Shown piece by piece: positions 40,728 to 49,016 of a stretch of 64,000 nucleotides of DNA. The translations under genes were made by a program, and so were the position numbers. The notes under the pieces are model-generated. The model was given only the letters and a program-made list of their open reading frames with translations. It did no database searches and was not told where the DNA came from. The stretch is from contig NZ_LWLP01000001.1 in NCBI RefSeq assembly GCF_001641125.1, positions 318,156-382,155 of the forward strand. The letters run 5' to 3'. Source of the stretch: Arthrobacter sp. OY3WO11. Its GTDB lineage: Bacteria > Actinomycetota > Actinomycetes > Actinomycetales > Micrococcaceae. How positions within the stretch are numbered: the stretch's first letter is position 1; the number at the start of each line of letters is the position of its first letter.

Positions 40728-41597
40728 GTGGAGCGGGCAACAGGGTTCCCCAACCAGCGCCTGGTGGTGGTTCCCCGGCCCCTGGTCCGGGAGGCGCTGA
40801 ATCGTCCCATCACGCGGCGGCTGATGGTCACCGACGCCGGCGTTTTTCCCGCGGCGGAGGAGCATGGGCGGTACCGGCCTCAGGGCGCCGAGGAAACCAT
40901 CGTCATCCTCTGCGTCGCGGGGGCGGGGTGGGTGGAAACCGGCGGTGCGCGGTACGACGTCGGCAAGGCAACCGCCGTCGTACTTCCCGGCAGCACCGGT
41001 GAGGCGCATGCCTACGGTGCCTCCGCCGGGGACCCCTGGACCATCTGGTGGTGCCACGTCCTTGGCTCCGATGCTGCCGAGCTCGTTGAAGAATCCGGGG
41101 TTCGCGCCGGCCGGCCCATCATCCCGCTGGTGGCGGTGGACCGGCTGACGGCCATGCTGGACGAGATCATTACTGCCCTGGAGGAGGACCAGTCGCCGGC
41201 CCGTCTGGTGGCCACGGCCGGGATGGCTTGGAAGCTGCTGGCCACCCTGGCGGTGGACCGCCGCCTCCCGGAGCAGGGAACGCCGCTGCAGCAGGCGATG
41301 AAGTTCCTCGAGGACCGGGTGGACGGCGCCATCCGCCTGCCGGACCTGGCCAGGGTGGTGGGTGTTTCGCCGTCGCATTTGAGCAAGCTGTTCCGGGAGG
41401 CGACGGGCGGGGGAGTGCTGGCCCACCACACGGCCCTGAAGATGGCACGGGCCAGGCTCCTGCTCGACACAACAGACCTGACGATTGCGGAGGTGGGCCG
41501 GGAAATCGGGCTGAACGACCAGTTCTATTTCTCCCGCCAGTTCCGCCGTCTGCACGGGGTAAGCCCCAGCGCGTACCGGGCGGACCGGAAGGGCTGA
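40728..41597 (+). CDS. AraC-family transcriptional regulator
   Basis: A 289-residue AraC regulator with a cupin-like N-terminal sensor (ETIVILCVAGAGWVE) and a C-terminal double helix-turn-helix (RVVGVSPSHLSKLFREATG, then REIGLNDQFYFSRQFRR). I place the start at GTG 40728 because GGAAGGAG lies six bases upstream; the frame is open to 40686. It follows the glycoside hydrolase operon by about 50 bases on the same strand and is its likely activator. Confidence 0.85.
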   Translation: MERATGFPNQRLVVVPRPLVREALNRPITRRLMVTDAGVFPAAEEHGRYRPQGAEETIVILCVAGAGWVETGGARYDVGKATAVVLPGSTGEAHAYGASAGDPWTIWWCHVLGSDAAELVEESGVRAGRPIIPLVAVDRLTAMLDEIITALEEDQSPARLVATAGMAWKLLATLAVDRRLPEQGTPLQQAMKFLEDRVDGAIRLPDLARVVGVSPSHLSKLFREATGGGVLAHHTALKMARARLLLDTTDLTIAEVGREIGLNDQFYFSRQFRRLHGVSPSAYRADRKG

Positions 41598-42216
41598 GGC
41601 GCTGGGGGAGTGGCTTCCGGGCGGCATTCCGGTTCAGGCCTGGTGTAGCGGACGGGCCGCTCCAGACCCGGCGAGATTAGTGTCAGGCTAAGACCTGAGG
41701 CCTTCCGCAGGGGTATCCGGAATGCGGGCGCAGGGTCCTAATCTGACGTTTCATCGGGCCAAACCTGACGTCAGGTTGGGGTGTTCTTCTGCTGGACAGA
41801 TTGATCGGCTCATGGCTCTTGTGATTTGCGGGGATAAATGGGGTCTTTTGCGGCCGCTATTTGTCGCCTCCGGATGAACCGCGGAAGGAGCCGGGTGAGT
41901 CCTGGAGGGTCCCACCGTCGCGCCAGGCAGTGTTCCCAAGGAATAGCTTCTTGGATGCCGGAGCCGTCAGCTTTACCACCAACCAGTGGGGGGAAACGGC
42001 TGCTCGGACGAGCTCGACGGAAGCCGATTGCACGCCGTCCAGGGCTCGAAAAAAGAGGGGTATACCCTTCCTCCGCGGAAGTCCTAATCTGTTGCTGTGG
42101 GCGAGACTCTTCCCGCCCATTCCAGCCTTATGGCAAAACAATGGAAAACCTGGCCATGCGTCCTGAAAAGGGATCAGGCACCGTTGGGGCGCTGTCGGCT
42201 TGGGGAGGAGAATGCG
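41598..42216. other. 619-base intergenic region with a palindrome
   Basis: No convincing gene lies between the AraC regulator and the membrane protein. Frames that are open on either strand have unnatural residue composition. The segment has a perfect 16-bp palindrome at 41762-41777, a second TCTGACGTT-like half upstream, and a short direct repeat GTCCTAATCTG near 41737 and 42084. Confidence 0.5.
41762..41777. promoter_or_regulatory. Perfect 16-bp palindrome, possible operator
   Basis: AACCTGACGTCAGGTT is exactly self-complementary, and two further pairs (CC/GG) extend it after one mismatch. A TCTGACGTTT half-site lies about 20 bases upstream. This is the size and symmetry of a TetR- or GntR-type operator, but no such regulator is adjacent. 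Confidence 0.5.
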
Positions 42217-42951
42217 ATGGAAACTCGTGTGGAACCAAGTGCACTTTGGGGAAGGATCGGTGCGATTGCGATTCCCCTCGGCGTGATTTTGTTGGTGGCT
42301 GCCACGGCGGTGCACCCGTCCAGGGAAGACGTCATGAACCATACGGCCGTCTTCACGGAGTATGCCGAGACCGACGCGTGGATTGCCATCCACTTCACAC
42401 AGTGGGTCGCTGCCCTGGTGTTCTTCGGCGGCCTCGTCGCCCTGTACTATGCCATTACTTCCAAGCGGGAGCGGCCCGGTGTCCTGGCGCGCTTTGGCTT
42501 GGCCGCGGTGGTGCTGACCGCGGCGGCCATCACGACACTGCAGGCGGTGGACGGCATTGCGCTGAAGTGGGCGGTAGATGCCTGGGTGGCTGCGCCCGCG
42601 GAGCAGGAGCCTGCGGCATTGTCCGCCGCCATGGGGTTGAGGTGGTCTGAGTACGCGCTGCAGAGCTATTCCAATATCCTGCTGGGGCTCACGCTGATCT
42701 TCTTTGGCCTGGCCATCGCCTACGGCTACGCGTACGCCCGCTGGCCGGGATGGCTGGCAGCGGCCTCGGGGATCGCCTGGATCGTCCATGGGCTGATGGT
42801 GTCCTACGTGGGTCTATTCGACTCGGCACCCCGGCTGGTTGCACTGGTTCTCTTGGCCACCTGGGCGTTTGTCATGGCCTTTCAAATGTGGCCCAGGAGC
42901 CACGGCCGCACCATCCGCTCAACTGCACCGACGGGTCCAGCCACCGTGTAG
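42217..42951 (+). CDS. Six-helix membrane protein of unknown function
   Basis: A 244-residue integral membrane protein with about six hydrophobic segments. The ATG at 42217 follows GGGGAGGAG by six bases; the frame is open to 42097 but that part lacks coding character. A loop between the first two segments reads HPSREDVMNHTAVFTEYAE, and helix 2 includes IHFTQWVAALVFFGG. It resembles DUF4386-like or other unassigned bacterial membrane proteins. It stands alone next to a rearranged region. Confidence 0.7.
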   Translation: METRVEPSALWGRIGAIAIPLGVILLVAATAVHPSREDVMNHTAVFTEYAETDAWIAIHFTQWVAALVFFGGLVALYYAITSKRERPGVLARFGLAAVVLTAAAITTLQAVDGIALKWAVDAWVAAPAEQEPAALSAAMGLRWSEYALQSYSNILLGLTLIFFGLAIAYGYAYARWPGWLAAASGIAWIVHGLMVSYVGLFDSAPRLVALVLLATWAFVMAFQMWPRSHGRTIRSTAPTGPATV

Positions 42952-42976
42952 GTCGGGGCGCGGGAACTCTCGAACC

Positions 42977-43075
42977 GTGCCGGAATCACGGCTGCATATC
43001 CGCACAGAACGCCTGATCCTGCGCCGTTTCGAGGCCGACGACCTCGACGCCTTCCACGGCTACCGCTTCCAGGTC
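42977..43075 (+). pseudogene. Truncated GNAT acetyltransferase, N-terminal remnant
   Basis: Beginning with GTG at 42977 the reading gives LHIRTERLILRRFEADDLD then AFHGYR, the standard opening of RimJ/RimL-type GNAT acetyltransferases. Similarity stops after about 30 residues, and the rest of the frame (to a stop near 43321) has no acetyltransferase character. The acetyl-CoA-binding region is missing, so this is a dead fragment. Confidence 0.65.
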
Positions 43076-43267
43076 ACCGTCCGAGCTGGGAAGAACCCGG
43101 CCTCGCGACGGCGATGTTGCTTGGTCGTCTTTCGTGGTTGTTTGACCGTCTACTCCCGGTGGTCAAGCGCCAATGAAAAAAGATTCCGTCAACCTGCCAG
43201 ACGAGGTAAACCCTTGCTTCCTGATGGCACGGACGGAACTGATCCGTCAATGGCAGGGGTGAATTCA

Positions 43268-43333
43268 GGTTATCCACGGGTGAGAATTGGGAGCCGTTGG
43301 GGAACTCCCTGGCAGCAGTAGCGGTGGATAACC
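43268..43333. repeat. Inverted repeat with DnaA-box-like arms
   Basis: GGTTATCCAC (43268-43277) and GTGGATAACC (43324-43333) are exact inverted copies 46 bases apart. Each holds TTATCCAC, eight of the nine bases of the DnaA-box consensus. Nothing else here resembles a replication origin, so this may be a chance or relic arrangement. Confidence 0.45.
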
Positions 43334-43487
43334 TATGGGAATTGTCCCCGGCTGTGGGTGGGCGGACCTCACTTCTCTTTCGAGAGTAGATCAATTCCGT
43401 TGTTCCTAAAGCAGCGAGGGACCCTGTGTCAGCTTTGGGTGTACTTGAGCTGACGTAACAAGGCGCCCGGGGCGTCGGACTAGAAAC

Positions 43488-44024
43488 TCATCTTTCGCTC
43501 TGATCAATACCAAACGGTACTGCGAGACGCTCTTGGCTCGATTTCGTCAGAATTTGATCGACCAGTGCTTCGATGCCGCCTTCAGAGGTCACAGTCATTC
43601 CGGCTTCGGCTGTCTCCAGGGCCTCAAGTGTCTCCAGCTGTGAGGTGAGAAGAGAAGGAGGCATGAAGTGTCCTGGGCGCTGGACCAGCCGCTCCATCAG
43701 TACCGAAGGGTCAACCTTTAAGAGGATGAACTGGGTGGAGGGAGCGGCGGCGCGGATCGCGTCGCGGTATGCGCGTTTGAGGGCCGAACAGGCAACCACG
43801 ATCCCGTGGGGGTGTTCGGCCGCGAGTTCTGAGCCGACCAGGCGAAGCCAGGGCCATCTGTCTTCATCGGTGAGCGGTACGCCAGCCGTCATCTTTTCGA
43901 CGTTCGGCAAGGGGTGCAGGTCATCAGCGTCTTTGAAGGTGGCTCCGAGCCGGGCAGCGAGGGCAGCTCCGACCGTAGTCTTGCCCGATCCCGACACGCC
44001 CATGACGACGATGGGACTATGCAC
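43488..44024 (-). CDS. gntK: Gluconokinase
   Basis: A 178-residue P-loop kinase that phosphorylates gluconate to 6-phosphogluconate. It has GVSGSGKTT near the start, the family block FKDADDLHPLPNVEKM, and CSALKRAYRD and RPGHFMPPSLL motifs. It begins with GTG sharing one base with the stop of the preceding monooxygenase-like gene. In this LacI-controlled cluster it probably feeds a sugar acid into the pentose-phosphate pathway. Confidence 0.9.
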   Translation of the reverse strand: MHSPIVVMGVSGSGKTTVGAALAARLGATFKDADDLHPLPNVEKMTAGVPLTDEDRWPWLRLVGSELAAEHPHGIVVACSALKRAYRDAIRAAAPSTQFILLKVDPSVLMERLVQRPGHFMPPSLLTSQLETLEALETAEAGMTVTSEGGIEALVDQILTKSSQERLAVPFGIDQSER

Positions 44025-44335
44025 TACAGCGCTCCCTGTTGTGCTGTTCCTGCGGGGAGCGGAACCATCCGGGTCACTTCGACAGGCTTTTCCAGCAGGC
44101 CTTCGAGGGAAGCGTTCAGGCGTTTGACCGGTTCACCTTGACCGTGGGCATCGAGCAGCGCAGCTGATTCCCATTTCTCGATCATGAAAATCTGGTTGTT
44201 TGGGGCTTCGTGGATCGCGTAGAGCAGGCAGCCGGGTTCCTGGTGTACTTCGCTGATTGCGGGGGAGAGAGCGGCGACGACCTGGTCGAAGGCGCCTTCC
44301 TTCGGGCTGAAAGCAGCGGTGACGACGACGGTCAT
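44024..44335 (-). CDS. ABM-domain putative quinol monooxygenase
   Basis: A 103-residue ferredoxin-like-fold protein of the antibiotic-biosynthesis-monooxygenase family, with the typical EPGCLLYAIHEAPNN and FMIEKWESAALLDAH segments. Small ABM proteins next to sugar-acid genes are common and may not be oxygenases at all. It lies 123 bases after the SAF-domain oxidoreductase and is coupled to gluconokinase. Confidence 0.82.
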   Translation of the reverse strand: MTVVVTAAFSPKEGAFDQVVAALSPAISEVHQEPGCLLYAIHEAPNNQIFMIEKWESAALLDAHGQGEPVKRLNASLEGLLEKPVEVTRMVPLPAGTAQQGAL

Positions 44336-44458
44336 GGTGAGTTCTCCTTGCTTTGTGGGTGCCCCTGAGGGGCGTGGGAGGGTCCCTGGGGACGCGTCGC
44401 GGACCGACGGCTAACGCCCGCCGGTCCGCGACGGACATCCACAGGGTGTACTTCGGAC

Positions 44459-45817
44459 TTAGCCGCGAGCGACGAGGTTTTCCTCAAGGGCAAGGGCTTC
44501 GGTTTCACGACGCAGTTCGAGGGCCTGGGCGAGCGAGTCGTCCATGATGACGTCTTCCCAGCGGACGATCCCGCCCTTGGCTACGTCATTGCGCAGTTCC
44601 ACGTGGTGGGCCAGAGCGACCGGCAGTGCACCGGTAGTGACGGAGTGCTTCGCGGAAACGAGTTGGCCCCAGACGGTGTATCCGCCTTCGCCGTCAAGGA
44701 ATTCACCGGCTTTGAGGTCCTTCTTGGCGGTGGCGACAACGTCGCCGAAGAACCCGATGGGTGAACCCGTGGGGATTCCGCGGAGGACGGCGTTGGCGAT
44801 GGATACGTTCAGTTCCAGGCCAACGTAGTGGTACGGGCGGTAGAGGGCGGCGTACTGGCCGGTGGGGTCCGGGTGCCAGGGGTATTCGTTGAAGCAACCG
44901 GAGACGTAGGCGTTGGTTGCCTTCACGACGACGAAGACGCCTTCCTGGGTGTTGTGGGGGATCCAGGTGCCGTCACGGTTAACACTGGACATGACGTCGA
45001 CGGTCCCTTCGTGTGCGAGGGCTCCTCCGACGTCGGCGGGCCGGCAGATTGAGGCAATTTCCTCAACGTCTCCCGGCGTGAACGTCAGCCCGGTGTCAGA
45101 GGGGACCAGTCCCGCCCCGTTGGCCACTGCAGCCATCTCGATGGCGGCCTTGGTGCCGTCGCGGAAGGAGGTATGCATGTTGGGGTTCAGCTGCCCGGAG
45201 TCGGTGAGTTCCTTGGAGAATTCCCAGTTTTCCCAGACGTTGTCGGGGTTCATCTCGTGGTAATGCTCAAGGAATTTGGCGCCCTTGCCGGCGCAGACGA
45301 CGTCGAATCCGCTGGTGCGGGCCCAGTCGACAAGTTCCATGATGAGGGCCGGCTGGTCGCCGTATGCCATTGAGTAGACAACACCGGCTGCTTCTGCCCG
45401 CTTGGCAAGAGCGGGCCCTGCCAAAGCGTCGGCTTCAACCGTGACCATGATGATGTGCTTTTTCGTTTCGATGGCGCGCAACGCGTGCTTGACGCCAACG
45501 ATGGGGTTTCCGGTGGCTTCCACGATGATGTCGATGTCGACGTCGAAAAGCTCGTCAGCATTGGCCACGATCGCCGTTGAGCGGTCCCTCAGGGCGGTTG
45601 CTATGTCGGGCGCGATCTGGTCTTTGGGCCATCCAACGAGTTCAAAAGCACCTTCAGCGCGCTTGACGTTGATGTCTGCGATGGCGACGACGTGGATGCC
45701 CGGGATGTTGTTTGCCTGGGCCAGGTACATCGTCCCGTAGCGTCCGGCCCCGATCAGGCCGACCCGGATGGGCTTTCCGTCGGCCTCGCGCTGGGTCAGG
45801 AGATGGTGCAGATTCAT
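44459..45817 (-). CDS. NAD(P)-dependent oxidoreductase with SAF domain
   Basis: A 452-residue protein. The Rossmann start is VGLIGAGRYGTMYLAQ, with homoserine-dehydrogenase-like features (VEATGNPIVGVKHAL). The C-terminal part has a SAF domain (DLKAGEFLDGEGGYTV). This architecture occurs in sugar-acid clusters and is often misannotated as FlgA-like. It heads a minus-strand operon with the ABM protein and gluconokinase, divergent from a LacI gene. It probably oxidises or rearranges the acid imported by the TRAP system. Confidence 0.82.
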   Translation of the reverse strand: MNLHHLLTQREADGKPIRVGLIGAGRYGTMYLAQANNIPGIHVVAIADINVKRAEGAFELVGWPKDQIAPDIATALRDRSTAIVANADELFDVDIDIIVEATGNPIVGVKHALRAIETKKHIIMVTVEADALAGPALAKRAEAAGVVYSMAYGDQPALIMELVDWARTSGFDVVCAGKGAKFLEHYHEMNPDNVWENWEFSKELTDSGQLNPNMHTSFRDGTKAAIEMAAVANGAGLVPSDTGLTFTPGDVEEIASICRPADVGGALAHEGTVDVMSSVNRDGTWIPHNTQEGVFVVVKATNAYVSGCFNEYPWHPDPTGQYAALYRPYHYVGLELNVSIANAVLRGIPTGSPIGFFGDVVATAKKDLKAGEFLDGEGGYTVWGQLVSAKHSVTTGALPVALAHHVELRNDVAKGGIVRWEDVIMDDSLAQALELRRETEALALEENLVARG

Positions 45818-45968
45818 GGGTTGCCTTTCAAGGGATACGGCGCTGTTCCGGAAGGGATGCGGGCTGGTCTGGGATCAACCGCAGCTTTTGGGGCTCTTAC
45901 TTTTCACCTTGCGTCTCGCCGCAATTGGTAGTGAGGCTGCGGAACAGGCGGGTCGAATCGAACTAAGG

Positions 45969-45974
45969 TAAAAT
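45969..45974 (+). promoter_or_regulatory. Candidate -10 element of the lacI gene
   Basis: TAAAAT directly precedes the operator at 45976. A matching TAAAAA directly precedes the second operator at 47160, so both promoters have the same layout: -10 box then operator. No good -35 box is visible here. Confidence 0.4.
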
Positions 45975-45975
45975 A

Positions 45976-45995
45976 AGTGGAACCGGTACACTTTT
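45976..45995 (+). promoter_or_regulatory. LacI operator, site 1
   Basis: AGTGGAACCGGTACACTTTT lies between the divergent SAF-oxidoreductase and lacI genes. The same 20 bases occur inverted at 47160-47179. The site has AAGTG/CACTT arms around an ACCGGT centre, as expected for a LacI-family dimer. Confidence 0.75.
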
Positions 45996-46078
45996 ATGTC
46001 ACAGGGGCAGGCCCAAGGTCAAGCCCTAGGCTGAAAAAGGTTCCAGATGTCCAGGAAGTGCCAGACAAAGGAGTAGGC

Positions 46079-47107
46079 GTGCAGAAACAACCGACCATCC
46101 GCGATGTTGCCCAGGCGGCCGGGGTGTCCGTTGCAGTGGTCTCCCGGGTGCTGAATCCGGGGTCAGGTCCAGTCGCTGCAGCTACACGCAGCAGGGTTAA
46201 CGACGTCATGAAGACCCTCGGCTACCATCCCCGCACGGCGGCCAGGGAGCTTAAGTTTGGCCCGCCTACTACGCTGGGGCTGCTTCTCGCCGATGTCTCC
46301 AACCCCTTTTTCGCCCGACTCGCGGACCAGGTGGTGCAGGAAGCGCACGCCCGCGGAATCCAGGTGCTACTGATGACGACGCAGGAGGATGACCAGCTGG
46401 AGTCGGAGCGTCTGGCGACCCTGATCGAACGCAGGGTCAGCGGGATTATCGCTACCCCGACCGGCAACAACCTGGCCATCTGGAAGCAGCTCCAGGATCT
46501 GGGCACTGAGGTCGTTTTTGTCGACCGATCCATACCTTCGCTCCCCGAGGTGGACGTTGTCAGCATCGACAACTTTGAATCCGCCCGGTCCGCAACGGCG
46601 CTGCTGGCCGCCCACGGGCACCGCCGGATCGGGATCATCTCCGGGCCGGCTGCCTCCACTACCGGAAGGGACCGGATCGCCGGCTACCGGCAAGCCTTGG
46701 AAACAGCTGGCCTGGAGCAGGATGAGCTCCTCATCCGGCACGCCGCGTTCCGCGGGCCAGCGGGAGGAGACGCCGCGTCCGCACTGCTCAATATCGAGGA
46801 GCCGCCCACCGCTTTGGTGGTGGCAAACACCGCCCAGGTAACCGAGGTTCTGCGGCGCCTCTCCCACGCCGGAATCGACATTCCCGGCACCCTATCCGTC
46901 ATCGTCTTCGACGATTCACCCTGGACCGAACTCATGACCCCGGCCCTGACAATCGTCAGGCAGCCCATAGATCTGCTCGCCCGGCATTCCGTGCAGCTCG
47001 CTTTGTCCAACACGCAGGGCAAGAGGTCGGGAAAACCCAACGTCATACGCGTAGCCGCCGAACTGGTCGAACGGTCCAGCGTCGCCCGGCTGCAGTTCTC
47101 GAAGTAA
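46079..47107 (+). CDS. LacI-family transcriptional regulator
   Basis: A 342-residue regulator. The helix-turn-helix and hinge are IRDVAQAAGVSVAVVSRVLN, followed by a sugar-binding domain (LGLLLADVSNPFFARLADQ). I place the start at GTG 46079 because AAAGGAG lies seven bases upstream; the longer frame from 45977 would begin inside the operator. It should repress both its own divergent oxidoreductase operon and the TRAP operon. Confidence 0.9.
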   Translation: MQKQPTIRDVAQAAGVSVAVVSRVLNPGSGPVAAATRSRVNDVMKTLGYHPRTAARELKFGPPTTLGLLLADVSNPFFARLADQVVQEAHARGIQVLLMTTQEDDQLESERLATLIERRVSGIIATPTGNNLAIWKQLQDLGTEVVFVDRSIPSLPEVDVVSIDNFESARSATALLAAHGHRRIGIISGPAASTTGRDRIAGYRQALETAGLEQDELLIRHAAFRGPAGGDAASALLNIEEPPTALVVANTAQVTEVLRRLSHAGIDIPGTLSVIVFDDSPWTELMTPALTIVRQPIDLLARHSVQLALSNTQGKRSGKPNVIRVAAELVERSSVARLQFSK

Positions 47108-47159
47108 CAAGCTGGCATCCGCTTCTCAATGGTTTACAGCCGCGCCCGCCCTGTGGTAA

Positions 47160-47179
47160 AAAAGTGTACCGGTTCCACT
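47160..47179 (-). promoter_or_regulatory. LacI operator, site 2
   Basis: AAAAGTGTACCGGTTCCACT is the exact reverse complement of site 1. It lies about 195 bases before dctP, just after a possible promoter (TTTACA, 18 bases, TAAAAA). This makes the TRAP genes part of the same regulon. Confidence 0.75.
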
Positions 47180-47205
47180 GACACCGCAATCTTCCACTCT
47201 GTTCT

Positions 47206-47310
47206 GTAGGCCGCGTCTGCAAGGCATTGGGCAAGCGGGATGAGGAAGCAGCAGGAGCAGCCCTTCTCGACCACATCCGCAAAGCCCGGGACGCCTTAAC
47301 CACCACCGCC
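47206..47310 (+). pseudogene. Possible remnant of an FCD-type GntR regulator
   Basis: The frame through 47227 reads KALGKRDEEAAGAALLDHI then RKARDALTT, which looks like the last helix of an FCD regulator (the usual pattern is a Gly-Asp-rich turn, alanine-rich helix, then H..ARDAL). No start or helix-turn-helix precedes it and the frame runs into dctP. It may be the stump of a regulator displaced by lacI, or chance. Confidence 0.3.
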
Positions 47311-47374
47311 ATCCAAGCTTCAGTACCCCTGTCCGTATCGGTCAGGAACCAGCACGTATTCAAAGGAGAATCAG

Positions 47375-48403
47375 ATGCCAAAGCGCATCCTGGCCGCCGC
47401 AGCTGTGGCCGTTGCACTCACCGTTAGTACTGTCCTCACCGGTTGCGGCGGGGGTGCGACCGGCGGCGCTGGCGCGGCCAGCACAACCGTGCGCCTCGGC
47501 CTCGGGGACCCCGCAGCCTCTTCCATGGGCGTGAGCGCAAAGCACTTCGCTGAGAAGGTTGCGGAGCTGAGCGACGGCAAGGTCAAGGTCGAGACGTTCC
47601 CCGACGGCACCCTTTTCGGCGGGGACCAGAACGCAGCCGTCAACCTGCTTGGAAACGGCACGCTGGACTCGACCATCATGTCCACCTCGGTATACGCGTC
47701 CTTCGAACCAAGAATGAATGCGATCAGCCTTCCTTACCTTTTCAAGGACACGGAGGAGGTCACCAAGTACCTCGAAGGCGAGCCGGGCAAGGAACTGCTG
47801 GGCTCACTGGACAAGCTGGGCATCAAGGGCGTGTCCATGCTGACCCGCACTCCGCGGCACACCACCAACTCGGTGCGTCCCATCACCCAGCCCGAGGACT
47901 TCAAGGACCTGAAGCTCCGCGTACCGCAGAATGACCTCTGGGTTAAGTTCTTTGGCTCACTGGGCTCCAACCCGACGCCGATGGACTTCAAGGAGGTTTA
48001 CACCGCTTTGCAGCTCGGCACTATTGACGGCCAGGAAAACCCTCTGGAAGTTCCTGTCAACAACAAGTTCTTCGAAGTCCAGGACTACCTCTCCCTGACG
48101 GGCCACATCTCCGACGCCTTCGTCCTCGGGTTCAGCAAGAAGAAGTGGGACTCCTTCGATGAGGACACCCGGAAGATCCTGCAGGAAGCTGCAGACGAGA
48201 CCGCTGACTTCAAGACGAAGTACGACATCGACGAAGCCACCAAAACCCTCGAGAAGCTGAAGGGCGAAGGCGTGAAGATCAACGAGCTGACGCCCGAAGC
48301 CAGGGAAAAGTTCCAGGCGGCAGCGCAGAAGGTCTACCCCGAGCTTGAGGGCAAGGTGGGCAAGGAATTCGTCCAGTCAAGCCTTGAATTCCTCGGACGT
48401 TAA
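47375..48403 (+). CDS. dctP: TRAP transporter substrate-binding lipoprotein
   Basis: A 342-residue DctP-type extracytoplasmic protein. The signal peptide ends in a lipobox LTGC (21-24), so it is a lipoprotein, as usual in Gram-positives. The carboxylate-binding arginine is likely the one in DLKLRVPQND, and GTIDGQENPLEV is a typical TRAP motif. AAAGGAG precedes the ATG. It is first of a dctPQM operon controlled by the LacI site. Confidence 0.91.
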   Translation: MPKRILAAAAVAVALTVSTVLTGCGGGATGGAGAASTTVRLGLGDPAASSMGVSAKHFAEKVAELSDGKVKVETFPDGTLFGGDQNAAVNLLGNGTLDSTIMSTSVYASFEPRMNAISLPYLFKDTEEVTKYLEGEPGKELLGSLDKLGIKGVSMLTRTPRHTTNSVRPITQPEDFKDLKLRVPQNDLWVKFFGSLGSNPTPMDFKEVYTALQLGTIDGQENPLEVPVNNKFFEVQDYLSLTGHISDAFVLGFSKKKWDSFDEDTRKILQEAADETADFKTKYDIDEATKTLEKLKGEGVKINELTPEAREKFQAAAQKVYPELEGKVGKEFVQSSLEFLGR

Positions 48404-48434
48404 GGTGACGGGTCCAGTGCAGGAGACGAGTCCA

Positions 48435-49016
48435 GTGCATGATGATGGAACCACCCCAACCCGGGGGGCCGAACACCGGGCGGCCGAAGATAGCATCAAG
48501 GTGCTTCCGGTAAGCGAAGTCTCGGAACCTCATGGCCTGATCTGGAAGGCCGTGGATGCTCTCCTCTTCATCGGAATCTGCGCGATGCTGCTCAGCCTTG
48601 CTGCCCAGATGGTCAGCCGGCAGATGGGAGCCTCGCTGTCATGGACCGAGGAACTGACCCGTTTCCTGTTCATGGACACCACCTTCCTGGGGATGGCAGC
48701 AGGCTTCCGGGCCGCCGTGCACCCCCGGGTGAACTTCGCGGTGGCGTGGGGACCAGCCTGGCTTAAGCAGGTCAGCATGCATCTCTACGCCATCTGCGGG
48801 ACCGTGTTCTTCAGTGTCCTGATCTACAAGACGTGGGAACTGATGCTGCAGCAGTACGCCGCCGGAGAGACCAGTCCTGCCCTGGGACTGAAGATGTTCC
48901 TGGTAACCCTGCCCCTTGTGATCAGCGCGGCACTGGCCATCGTTGCCCATATCACGACCGTCTACTTCTCCCCGTATATGCGTAAGCGGATCCTCGAAGG
49001 AGAGATGATCGCATGA
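48435..49016 (+). CDS. dctQ: TRAP transporter small permease
   Basis: A 193-residue protein with four hydrophobic segments and the DctQ motif LSWTEELTRFLF. The start is uncertain: the GTG at 48435 has AGGAG ten bases upstream, while an earlier GTG at 48405 immediately follows the dctP stop. Its N-terminal 30 residues are hydrophilic. The TGA overlaps the dctM ATG as ATGA. Confidence 0.87.
   Translation: MHDDGTTPTRGAEHRAAEDSIKVLPVSEVSEPHGLIWKAVDALLFIGICAMLLSLAAQMVSRQMGASLSWTEELTRFLFMDTTFLGMAAGFRAAVHPRVNFAVAWGPAWLKQVSMHLYAICGTVFFSVLIYKTWELMLQQYAAGETSPALGLKMFLVTLPLVISAALAIVAHITTVYFSPYMRKRILEGEMIA

Larger units (their letters stand above)
42952..43487. other. Gene-poor, rearranged region
   Basis: About 540 bases with no intact gene. 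It opens with a truncated acetyltransferase start (42977-43075) and continues into sequence of lower GC content with no coding pattern. It holds an inverted pair of TTATCCAC-containing sites (43268-43333). The mix of a broken gene and foreign-looking DNA suggests an old insertion or deletion. Confidence 0.55.

Noticed and set aside
43268..43333. A replication origin
   Set aside because: Only two DnaA-box-like sites are present, with no AT-rich unwinding region, dnaA, dnaN or rep gene nearby.
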